This document shows positions 15,474 to 21,628 of a DNA stretch of 25,497 nucleotides, piece by piece. Under the pieces are notes generated by a model. It was not told where the DNA came from and made no database searches. It was given only the letters and a program-made list of their open reading frames with translations. The translations under genes were made by a program, and so were the position numbers. The DNA is from Thermoplasmata archaeon (GTDB lineage Archaea; Thermoplasmatota; E2; UBA202; DSCA01): the NCBI GenBank assembly GCA_008297795.1, contig VBQP01000002.1, forward strand, positions 1 to 25,497, read 5' to 3'. Position 1 is the stretch's first letter. Every line of letters starts with the position of its first letter.

Positions 15474-15583
15474 GCCAGCGTAGCTTAGCGGAAGAGCGGC
15501 TGACTTGTAACCCTTTTCCATCCATCTGCAGGAAAAGGATGCAGGAAATCAGCAGGTCGAGGGTTCAAATCCCTTCGCTGGCT
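15474..15583 (+). tRNA. tRNA-Thr (anticodon UGU), with a 38-nt intron
   Basis: A full cloverleaf can be drawn by eye. Acceptor stem GCCAGCG/CGCTGGC (15474-15480 and 15576-15582), D stem GCTT/GAGC (15483-15486 and 15494-15497) with GG in the D loop, anticodon stem GCTGA/TCAGC (15499-15503 and 15549-15553), anticodon TGT at 15506-15508, and T arm GAGGG-TTCAAAT-CCCTT (15559-15575). U at 15583 is the discriminator base; no CCA is encoded. The intron splits the anticodon loop between positions 37 and 38. UGU reads threonine ACA and, by wobble, ACG codons. Confidence 0.96.
15510..15547 (+). other. tRNA-Thr intron with bulge-helix-bulge splice motif
   Basis: The 38-nt insert fits the canonical archaeal splicing motif. 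A 4-bp central helix CTTG (15504-15507) / CAGG (15542-15545, one G-U pair) is flanked by 3-nt bulges TA|A (15508-15510) and AA|A (15546-15548), with cleavage after the second base of each bulge. An inner stem CCTTTTCC/GGAAAAGG (15512-15519 and 15531-15538) closes an 11-nt loop. Confidence 0.85.
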
Positions 15584-15628
15584 TTATATCATTTCTGGTA
15601 TGTAGGGAAAGGATATTTTTACTGGAAA

Positions 15629-15640
15629 CATTTATAAAAA
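15629..15640 (+). promoter_or_regulatory. TATA-like box for the exported rhodanese
   Basis: The CATTTATAAAAA element is centred about 25 bp before the ATG at 15660, about 45 bp after the tRNA end. Confidence 0.5.
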
Positions 15641-15659
15641 TTTCTCATGATGTTATATC

Positions 15660-16136
15660 ATGAAGAAGGAGGCAATTTTCATAGCCCTGCTTTTGCTGAT
15701 AACTTCACTTCCCATTTATCAGCATGGAGAAAGTGCAGTTGTTTCTACGCACCAGCAAGGGGAACTAATCAACATTACTGCTGAGGAAGCCTGGGAAATG
15801 CTAAACAACGAGGAGGATGGTAAACAGATTCCAGTAGACGTGAGGACATTCGGGGAGTATTTCAACGAGAGGATATCCACCCCACATATATACGACAAGC
15901 CGATACTCTGCCCGTTGCAACTGCTGGAAATTCCTCTTTTTACAAATATTTTCATCAAACTGTTCCAGGGGAAAGAAGTCATTCTATACTGCCGGACTGC
16001 ACACCGAAGTGGCATTGCGGGAAAACTTATCTTGGAAAGCGGATATGACACCCCTCTCTATAATATGATCGGGGGCATAACTGCTTGGAAGGATGCAGGA
16101 CTACCAACTGTGAGTGGACTCGGATTCGGGGCGTAA
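15660..16136 (+). CDS. Exported single-domain rhodanese-like sulfurtransferase
   Basis: A 158-residue protein with an N-terminal signal sequence (KK followed by a hydrophobic stretch, about 5-19), so the domain probably lies outside the membrane or tethered to it. The rhodanese fold runs from about residue 37 (INITAEEAWEML) through VDVRTFGEYFNERI (59-72) to the active-site loop YCRTAHRSG (110-118), where Cys111 is the catalytic thiol, and ends with NMIGGITAWKDAGLPT, a classical rhodanese C-terminus. The loop CRTAHRS carries basic residues as in thiosulfate- or persulfide-handling members. Physiological donor and acceptor are unknown. The start is supported by TATA spacing and by the signal peptide. 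It stands alone between tRNA-Thr and the OB-fold gene. Confidence 0.88.
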   Translation: MKKEAIFIALLLLITSLPIYQHGESAVVSTHQQGELINITAEEAWEMLNNEEDGKQIPVDVRTFGEYFNERISTPHIYDKPILCPLQLLEIPLFTNIFIKLFQGKEVILYCRTAHRSGIAGKLILESGYDTPLYNMIGGITAWKDAGLPTVSGLGFGA

Positions 16137-16148
16137 TGGCTGCGTTCA

Positions 16149-16158
16149 TTTTAAATAA
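16149..16158 (+). promoter_or_regulatory. TATA-like box for the OB-fold gene
   Basis: TTTTAAATAA is centred about 31 bp before the ATG at 16185, in the 48-bp spacer after the rhodanese gene. Confidence 0.35.
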
Positions 16159-16184
16159 CCCATCTGATATTCATTTCGAATAAA

Positions 16185-16478
16185 ATGAAGGTATCTGATT
16201 TGAAAGCAAACAGCAATGTAGATGAGATTGTTCTTAAAATAGTGGAAAAAAATGAGCCGAGAGAGATAACGAAAAGATTCGGCGGCACAGCAAGAGTATG
16301 CGACCTTGTTGGGCAGGATGAAGATGGCAACACCGTAAAAATCACCCTCTGGAATGACGAGATAGACACAGTGGAGATAAACGAAGTCATAAAAATAAAA
16401 GACGGGTGGGTAAAAGAGTGGAACAATCAACTTCAGATTTCAACTGGAAGAAGCGGAAGGATAGAGAAACTGGAATAA
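16185..16478 (+). CDS. Small OB-fold single-stranded nucleic-acid-binding protein
   Basis: A 97-residue single OB-fold protein resembling archaeal RPA/SSB-like and eukaryotic SOSS-B-type proteins. It opens MKVSDLKANSNVDEIVLKIVEKNEPREI, continues with GGTARVCDLVGQDEDGNTVKITLWNDE (the strand pattern ending in an aromatic L-W pair typical of RPA OB folds), then VIKIKDGWVKEWNNQLQISTGRSGRIEKL. Aromatic residues (W56, W75, W79) could stack on bases. There is no zinc finger or second OB domain, so it is the minimal form. It likely binds ssDNA in repair or replication, but RNA is possible. Its stop codon directly abuts the stop of the convergent XRE-type regulator, with no intervening base. Confidence 0.75.
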   Translation: MKVSDLKANSNVDEIVLKIVEKNEPREITKRFGGTARVCDLVGQDEDGNTVKITLWNDEIDTVEINEVIKIKDGWVKEWNNQLQISTGRSGRIEKLE

Positions 16479-16799
16479 TCAACCCTTTCTTTCTATTTTT
16501 TCTATAATGCCGTTTGCTATAAGGAATTTGCACAACTTGCATATCTCCTCTTCCGGGGGAGTGCCGTTTATGATATTATCAACAGATTTTCGGAATTCCT
16601 CCTTTCCCATGCCATCAAAACCTATATTGCCCCTCTTTCTTGAGAGATACTGTGAAACCGCTGCGTTTGTAACTCCCAGAAACATTGCCGCATCTTTTTG
16701 CTGCATGCCATAATCTTTTATCATTATGGAAGATATCTCCCTCCTTATGGCAGGAAGCAAGTACCAGGTTACTATTTCGCAATTAACCTTTCCCTTCAT
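16479..16799 (-). CDS. XRE-type helix-turn-helix transcriptional regulator (COG2522-like)
   Basis: A 106-residue putative DNA-binding protein counted from the ATG at 16799. The central segment YGMQQKDAAMFLGVTNAAVSQYLSRKRG is a textbook helix-turn-helix: Q-K-x-A-A-x-x-L-G-V-x-x-A-A-V-S-Q-Y-L. It continues with the C-terminal region (PPEEEICKLCKFLIANG) seen in the archaeal COG2522 group; its Cys pair CKLC could bind metal or form a redox switch. A longer reading starts at 16829 but the extra residues MLNSFYPLFI look non-coding and would cover the promoter region. A TTAAC-TATC-GTTAA inverted repeat lies just upstream, suggesting autoregulation. Target genes are unknown. Confidence 0.8.
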   Translation of the reverse strand: MKGKVNCEIVTWYLLPAIRREISSIMIKDYGMQQKDAAMFLGVTNAAVSQYLSRKRGNIGFDGMGKEEFRKSVDNIINGTPPEEEICKLCKFLIANGIIEKIERKG

Positions 16800-16828
16800 G
16801 ATAAATAATGGATAAAAACTATTTAGCA

Positions 16829-16842
16829 TTAACTATCGTTAA
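16829..16842. promoter_or_regulatory. Inverted repeat upstream of the XRE-type regulator (possible operator)
   Basis: TTAAC (16829-16833) and GTTAA (16838-16842) form a perfect 5-bp inverted repeat with a 4-bp spacer. It lies about 30-43 bp upstream of the regulator ATG and next to its TATA-like region (minus strand TAAATAGTTTTTAT, about 16812-16825). This placement suits an autoregulatory site; no second copy was confirmed by eye. Confidence 0.3.
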
Positions 16843-16848
16843 AAACTG

Positions 16849-17961
16849 TTACCGCCAGTTGATGCTCGGCAGCAGGAAATGGTGTTCATAAAATCCTGTT
16901 ACATCTGAAAATCTATATGTTTTTCCGTTTATGTTTGCTGTTCCACTCATTTTGCCCATAAGATAAGGCATGCCCATCTTCCCGACACCTATTATATATG
17001 CTCTCTCAAATTTTAAAGTGAGTTCTACTGAAAAACTACCATTTGAACCGCTAAAAATAATCTCAGTGGGTTTTTTGAATCCACATATTATGTCCCAGTT
17101 TTTATACTCCACAGTAAGATCTTGCATGTAAATCGCTTTTCTTACAGTTTCATTTGAAAAGTATATTCCTCCTTCATATGGTCCATTGCCAAATCTAAGC
17201 ATTCCATATGTGATACTGGCAGGCATGCTGCCGTCACTGAATTCACCCCAGTCCCAGTACAGTGATAATTTTTCTGATATCCCCCAGTTGTGGTCGTGAT
17301 ATCCTTTCCCGGAGATGGTGTATATGTGGTGACCGTTTTTATCACTATATTCCAGTACCCCCTCTACTCTTCCATACGGAACAGGTATGTTCCATCTCAT
17401 CCATCTATTTTCTTCTGCTGTTGATGGTATTCCCTCTATCCCTCTGTTTATTTTTGATAGATTGAGTTGTAAATTCACATTGTTTATGATGTTATGATAT
17501 GTTATGGTGTATGTTCCGTCATCATTTTCAGTAAAGACATCTCCTGCTATGGTCACATTACATTTTTCATAATCCAGTTTGTAATCTATGAGGGGGTAAC
17601 TCTTCAGACTTTTGAAAGTGCTCCCATCGCTTTTCATGAAAATCATAAATATTCCAACTGCTGATGCAAAAGGATTGTTAAGGTCTCCGAAAGTGAAAAA
17701 TTCGATGATAATGTTATTGCCATCATATCCCTTGGCATTTGCATACCACCATTCATACCAGTTTATTATGTTGCTTTCATTCTGGTGATATTTGAAGTGG
17801 GCTGCGTCGTCTATACCGTCCGAGTCATTATATTGCGCTAAAGCAGAAGGTTGCCGTGCCACCACTGCTGCATCAATACCTTCTTCCTTTTTTTCTCCAG
17901 CCATGGAAACGCTTGCTATAAGGAGAATAAGGGATACTGAAATTGCAGCAACACCTCGCAT
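16849..17961 (-). CDS. Secreted CrtC/AttH-like (lipocalin-like) protein
   Basis: A 370-residue protein (from the ATG at 17961) with a signal peptide (MRGVAAISVSLILLIASVSMAG). The diagnostic motifs are EWWY near residue 70 and YHDHNWG (221-227); together they mark the carotenoid 1,2-hydratase (CrtC) / AttH / Svf1-like two-domain lipocalin-like superfamily, which includes hydratases and Diels-Alderases acting on hydrophobic substrates as well as non-enzymatic lipid binders. The remaining sequence is beta-rich with Ser/Asn sequons. A GTG at 17982 is an alternative start but would place residues before the signal peptide. A TATA-like tract (17984-17998) lies about 30 bp upstream of the ATG. No carotenoid gene is adjacent, so the substrate is open. 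Confidence 0.75.
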   Translation of the reverse strand: MRGVAAISVSLILLIASVSMAGEKKEEGIDAAVVARQPSALAQYNDSDGIDDAAHFKYHQNESNIINWYEWWYANAKGYDGNNIIIEFFTFGDLNNPFASAVGIFMIFMKSDGSTFKSLKSYPLIDYKLDYEKCNVTIAGDVFTENDDGTYTITYHNIINNVNLQLNLSKINRGIEGIPSTAEENRWMRWNIPVPYGRVEGVLEYSDKNGHHIYTISGKGYHDHNWGISEKLSLYWDWGEFSDGSMPASITYGMLRFGNGPYEGGIYFSNETVRKAIYMQDLTVEYKNWDIICGFKKPTEIIFSGSNGSFSVELTLKFERAYIIGVGKMGMPYLMGKMSGTANINGKTYRFSDVTGFYEHHFLLPSINWR

Positions 17962-17983
17962 ATGAAAATATAAGAGAATCACT

Positions 17984-17998
17984 CTATTTATTTTTTAT
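17984..17998 (-). promoter_or_regulatory. TATA-like tract for the CrtC/AttH-like gene
   Basis: On the minus strand the tract ATAAAAAATAAATAG is centred about 30 bp before the ATG at 17961. It overlaps the stop codon of a possible 19-codon ORF. Confidence 0.4.
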
Positions 17999-18047
17999 TG
18001 CCGCCATGCCCGCCATTACCTGTACCGGTTTTTTTACCGTGCATCAT
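17988..18047 (-). CDS. Possible 19-residue Gly/Lys-rich micro-ORF
   Basis: Two consecutive ATGs begin a 19-codon frame, MMHGKKTGTGNGGHGGNKK, ending in TAA immediately before the CrtC/AttH-like gene's start region. A Shine-Dalgarno-like GGAG (within GACGGAG) precedes the ATGs by a few bases and a TATAAA element lies about 30 bp upstream. Six Gly, four Lys and two His in 19 residues could bind metal or nucleic acid, but the ORF is so short that chance is a real alternative. It may be a leader peptide. No homologue is recognised. Confidence 0.22.
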   Translation of the reverse strand: MMHGKKTGTGNGGHGGNKK

Positions 18048-18079
18048 AATGCTCCGTCAAAATATACAATGGTTTATAG

Positions 18080-18108
18080 GAGAGATATGCTATACCACGA
18101 TATCTCTC
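18080..18108. repeat. 9-bp perfect inverted repeat (hairpin or operator)
   Basis: GAGAGATAT (18080-18088) and ATATCTCTC (18100-18108) can form a 9-bp stem with an 11-nt loop. Six A residues follow on the plus strand, i.e. six T precede the stem on the minus strand, so it is not a good terminator for the minus-strand genes. On the minus strand it lies directly upstream of the TATAAA that could drive the micro-ORF, which suits a regulator site. This and the two micro-ORFs are all I can see in the 17985-18327 spacer. Confidence 0.45.
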
Positions 18109-18173
18109 AAAAAAGATCTGACATCTACATTTCATCTGCGCTGAATGCAGTCTGTTCGCTACCACTATCGCCC

Positions 18174-18302
18174 TTATTTTTGCATACTGCAGCTATTACG
18201 TGCCAAATCGGGAGACAATTTGCCTTTGTTTCTCGTGCCTTTGACGACTTCTACGGATTTCCCGGCTTTTGTACCACGCTTTTCAAGCATTGATTTTTTC
18301 AT
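18174..18302 (-). CDS. Possible 42-residue basic small protein
   Basis: A minus-strand frame of 42 codons begins MKKSMLEKRGTKAGKSVEVV and ends SCSMQK before TAA. Twelve of 42 residues are Lys or Arg. The ATG lies 26 bp after the stop of the phosphoesterase gene on the same strand, so it could be the last gene of the Lhr transcript. There is no strong Shine-Dalgarno sequence. I recognise no family; a real nucleic-acid-binding small protein and a chance ORF are both possible. Confidence 0.25.
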   Translation of the reverse strand: MKKSMLEKRGTKAGKSVEVVKGTRNKGKLSPDLARNSCSMQK

Positions 18303-18327
18303 TCTATTTTACCGCTCGAGTCATAAC

Positions 18328-19068
18328 TCATCTAAATGAATTTCTGTGGCAATTTGCTTTTTTCATATTTCCTACAGTCGAGAAATCAAGCAGTCCAGCA
18401 TCGCTTATTGCCAGCACTCTGAATTTATCCACATTGTGCCTTTTCAATATGGGCGAGAGATAGTCGTCAGCATCTGCAGAGGAAACGTCTGTCCCTGATG
18501 CAAGAGGAGAAAAAGCGGGCATCACTATTATTTCATCTGAAAACAGATAGCATGGCAATGATATGGTTGCACCCACCTTATCTCTCAACTTTATTGAGGG
18601 GTGTTCATGCGCAATCACCTTTTTGTCCCCCTCAAAATCTCTGTGTCCGTGGGCAAATACTATGCTTCCCATATCATATTTATTAACCATTCTCACATCG
18701 AATTTTGAGGCAATGGTTTTCAGAAAGTTGTCGTGGTTTCCCCTGATTAGAATAACCTCTCTCTTCCTGCGCAGGGTATTGAGAACATTGCCGACTTCCT
18801 GCCATTCCTGCCTCAAATTTCTTCCGAAATTATGTTTGAAATCTCCGTTTACAATTATTTTTTCAGGGTCATATTCTTCTATGATATTTTCCAGTTTCTC
18901 TATAATCACTTTTTCCTGATATCTTGGCATGGCAACACCTTCCATGCGGAGCACACCTTCATACCCGAGATGCAAATCTGAGATTATCACAGTATTTTCT
19001 TCGGGCATGTATATGCAGTATCTGTCTGTGGCAATTAGTCCATCCCATATCTCCATTTCACTCTTCAT
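18328..19068 (-). CDS. COG1407-type metallophosphoesterase (Lhr-associated)
   Basis: A 246-residue calcineurin-like phosphoesterase with the complete metal motif set: SDLHLG (30-35), NGDFKH (74-79), RGNHD (109-113), FAHGH (138-142) and a later AHEHPS. The core is followed by a PAFSPLASGTDVSS segment typical of the archaeal COG1407 group, relatives of the bacterial ligase-associated nuclease PdeM. It probably acts as a nuclease or phosphodiesterase on nucleic acid or nucleotide substrates; this is family inference. Its ATG lies inside the end of lhr (11-bp overlap), so the two are translationally coupled and very likely work together in DNA repair. An ATG four codons downstream is an alternative start. 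Confidence 0.88.
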   Translation of the reverse strand: MKSEMEIWDGLIATDRYCIYMPEENTVIISDLHLGYEGVLRMEGVAMPRYQEKVIIEKLENIIEEYDPEKIIVNGDFKHNFGRNLRQEWQEVGNVLNTLRRKREVILIRGNHDNFLKTIASKFDVRMVNKYDMGSIVFAHGHRDFEGDKKVIAHEHPSIKLRDKVGATISLPCYLFSDEIIVMPAFSPLASGTDVSSADADDYLSPILKRHNVDKFRVLAISDAGLLDFSTVGNMKKANCHRNSFR

Positions 19069-21592
19069 TACCTATCGCCTCCATCATCTCCCTGTGCATC
19101 TCCTGAACAAGCATCTTCCTGTCCTCCATTAGGACAACATCTGTTGAGCCCATGGCAAGTATGTTGAAAGAAAATGGGGAGGGCAGTCCTTTCCTCAAAA
19201 TCTGGACTTTTATCTTCCCTTCTTCCACTTTTTTTACAAAGTCTTCTGCATTTTCTATGTCCATGGCGTCTTCCATTATTTCTCTGTAAGTTTCCTTGAG
19301 CGCCGGAAAATCAGGATCTATTTCCTTTACAACTTTAAAAAGCATCGACGCATTTCTCTGCTGGCGCGATACACTCATCTCATGCCCCAGATAATTTTTC
19401 AAAATCATGAATGAACGAGTAGCCACATGACGAAAACGTCTTTTCAGCATTTCTGTATTCCCGAGCGCATCTTTGAGGTGCGCCCTCAGATTATGTGAAG
19501 AGAACAGGGAAAGTATTTCTTCATTTTCAACATCCCTTTTTTTCGATGAGTACATCATATCAAATCCATTATCATTTATGGCGAGTTTGACATTCAAACC
19601 CTTCATTTTTGACAGACGGTATGCAAAAACCCTTGCAATTGCATCGTTTGCTTTTCTGCCGACAAGGGTATGAAATACCAGATGGCGATATCCATCTCTG
19701 ATAAAATTCTCGACCACGATTTTTCTGTCATTCGGGACAGAGAAATGCATCTGTTCTTCAAAATATTCCCTTATCTCCGGGTGGATGCTGCCTGCATTAC
19801 CTTCCTTTATCGCTTTCTCTGTTTCCCTTCTGAACGCCCCTATCTGCATTGCAAGGTCATAACTCAAAGGCAGCTGCTCTGAAAACCACGAAGGTATTGT
19901 AGGAGCCGCCTCGGGGCGCGGCGCCACATAGATTCTCATGCCCTTCGATTTTATGAACTCATATGTTTTTCCGGCAAGTACGAAGATATCTCCTTTCTTC
20001 AGCCTTTCAGCAAAAGGTTCTTCCACTTTACCGACGTATCTCTTTGGAAGAGAGTAAACCCTTATCCCCACTTCGTCAGGGATTGTGCCAATATTCAGAT
20101 AATATATGGGGCGCACCATCTTGCCCCTTCTTCCAAATATTCTTTCTTTTTCGTCAAACCATATCTTCCCGTATATTTTCCTTCCCTCCAGTTCTTCATG
20201 TCCTCCCGATAAATATTTCAGCAGATTCGTGAAATCCTTTTCAGGTAGGGCAGTATACGGGTATGCCCTTTTCACAACCTTCAGCGCTTCATCAACCTCC
20301 CATCTTTTTTCTATTGCCATGCCCACAATATGCTGGGCAAGAACATCAAGCGCGTTGCGCGGTATATGCACGCGGTCAAGTCTGCCCCTCTTTGCTTCTC
20401 TCGCAAGTACGGTGCATTCCACAAGGTCGTCTCTGTCAAGAACAACTATTCTGCCTCTTGAAACCTCGTGGAGGAAATGCCCGCTTCTGCCAATGCGCTG
20501 CAGAGCCCTTGTAACGCTTTTCGGAGAGCCGAGCAGAATCACGAGGTCTATATATCCTATATCTATCCCCAGTTCCAGACTTGTGGAAGATACGACGCAT
20601 TTCAACTCCCCTTTTTTCAAACGCTCCTCCACCTCTATTCTCACCTCTCTTGAAAGGGAGCCGTGATGGGCTTCTATGCTGTTCTCATATTTCTCAAACC
20701 TCTTTTTCAGGTTGAACACTACCCTTTCCGTTGCACTTCTCGTGTTTGTAAAAATGAGGGTTGTCCTGTGTGATGATATTAGTTCATCAAGTTTTTTGTA
20801 GAGGGCATCTGACGACTCGGAGGCGGGAGCATATATCAGGCTACCGACAGGCGAAATTACTTTGATATCCACCTTTTTCAAAAAATTTACATCCACTATA
20901 AGGCATTTCCTCCCCCTGCCAACCAGGAACTTTGCTATCTGCTCCATTGGGGATATGGTTGCTGAAAGCCCTATTCGTATGGGTTTTTTCTTCATCGGGT
21001 GGCAAAGTCTTTCTAGAGAAAGTGAAAGATGCGTCCCTCTTTTGTTTTCGGCAAGAGAATGTATTTCGTCCACTATTACCCATTTCACCTCTCTTAATTT
21101 CTGGGAGAATTTCGGCGCGTTTAGAACGATTGAAAGACTTTCAGGGGTTGTTATGAATATGTGCGGCGGTTTTCTTGCCTGCTGCTGCCTTTCCTTCTGG
21201 GTTGTGTCTCCTGTTCTAACCCCAATTCTTATTTTGTCCTCAATGTCATGCATTGAATAAATTTCCTGTAGGGGCTCCTCCAGGTTGCGCTCTATGTCGT
21301 TGTTCAGCGCTTTGAGAGGAGATATGTAAAGCACATAAATTCTATCTTCCAGTTTGCCCTTTTTGGCGAGCATCAGAAGTTCGCTTATTGCAGCAAGAAA
21401 TGCGGACAGGGTTTTTCCAGAGCCGGTGGGCGATGATATCAGCGTATTCTTTCCGTCATGTATCTCCTTCAGCGCATATTTCTGAGGGGGGGTGAATGTA
21501 CCGTATTTCTTTCTGAACCATTCTCTGACCTCAGGCGCAAGTATGGAGTAGATTTCATCATCGCTGTATTCCTGCTTTGCGTACTCAATCAC
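19058..21592 (-). CDS. lhr: Lhr-type superfamily 2 DNA helicase
   Basis: An 844-residue SF2 ATPase, the length of archaeal Lhr-core proteins. Helicase motifs in order: Q-motif-like TPPQKYAL (34-41), Walker A SPTGSGKT (54-61), motif Ia SPLKALNND (91-99), TTPESL (148-153), Walker B VDEIHSL (174-180), motif III SAT (210-212), FTNTRSATERV (281-291), and motif VI QRIGRSGH (365-372). Beyond about 420 come the winged-helix and Lhr-specific C-terminal domains. Lhr unwinds DNA and DNA/RNA hybrids with 3'-5' polarity in studied archaea and bacteria. The GTG start at 21592 is supported by a TATA-like box about 26 bp upstream, inside the spacer after the phosphorylase gene, so lhr has its own promoter even though it could also be read through from upstream. 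Confidence 0.93.
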   Translation of the reverse strand: MIEYAKQEYSDDEIYSILAPEVREWFRKKYGTFTPPQKYALKEIHDGKNTLISSPTGSGKTLSAFLAAISELLMLAKKGKLEDRIYVLYISPLKALNNDIERNLEEPLQEIYSMHDIEDKIRIGVRTGDTTQKERQQQARKPPHIFITTPESLSIVLNAPKFSQKLREVKWVIVDEIHSLAENKRGTHLSLSLERLCHPMKKKPIRIGLSATISPMEQIAKFLVGRGRKCLIVDVNFLKKVDIKVISPVGSLIYAPASESSDALYKKLDELISSHRTTLIFTNTRSATERVVFNLKKRFEKYENSIEAHHGSLSREVRIEVEERLKKGELKCVVSSTSLELGIDIGYIDLVILLGSPKSVTRALQRIGRSGHFLHEVSRGRIVVLDRDDLVECTVLAREAKRGRLDRVHIPRNALDVLAQHIVGMAIEKRWEVDEALKVVKRAYPYTALPEKDFTNLLKYLSGGHEELEGRKIYGKIWFDEKERIFGRRGKMVRPIYYLNIGTIPDEVGIRVYSLPKRYVGKVEEPFAERLKKGDIFVLAGKTYEFIKSKGMRIYVAPRPEAAPTIPSWFSEQLPLSYDLAMQIGAFRRETEKAIKEGNAGSIHPEIREYFEEQMHFSVPNDRKIVVENFIRDGYRHLVFHTLVGRKANDAIARVFAYRLSKMKGLNVKLAINDNGFDMMYSSKKRDVENEEILSLFSSHNLRAHLKDALGNTEMLKRRFRHVATRSFMILKNYLGHEMSVSRQQRNASMLFKVVKEIDPDFPALKETYREIMEDAMDIENAEDFVKKVEEGKIKVQILRKGLPSPFSFNILAMGSTDVVLMEDRKMLVQEMHREMMEAIGNEE

Positions 21593-21611
21593 TTTTGAAA
21601 AAGAATTCTCT

Positions 21612-21623
21612 GGGATAAAAAAC
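21612..21623 (-). promoter_or_regulatory. TATA-like box for lhr
   Basis: On the minus strand AGTTTTTTATCC is centred about 26 bp before the GTG at 21592, in the 36-bp spacer downstream of the phosphorylase stop. It supports the GTG as a leaderless start. Confidence 0.45.
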
Positions 21624-21628
21624 TTTGC

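Noticed and set aside
15402..15521. N-terminal extension of nadM to a start at 15521
   Set aside because: It would run through most of the tRNA-Thr gene and both promoters; family homology begins at the ATG at 15401.
18080..18108. The hairpin as an intrinsic terminator for the Lhr/phosphoesterase transcript
   Set aside because: On the transcribed (minus) strand the T-run precedes the stem rather than follows it, so I kept it only as a repeat or possible operator.
20106..20666. A 186-codon plus-strand ORF opposite lhr
   Set aside because: It is the antisense shadow of a region with clear helicase homology; its translation is low-complexity Ser/Phe/Leu with no recognisable family.
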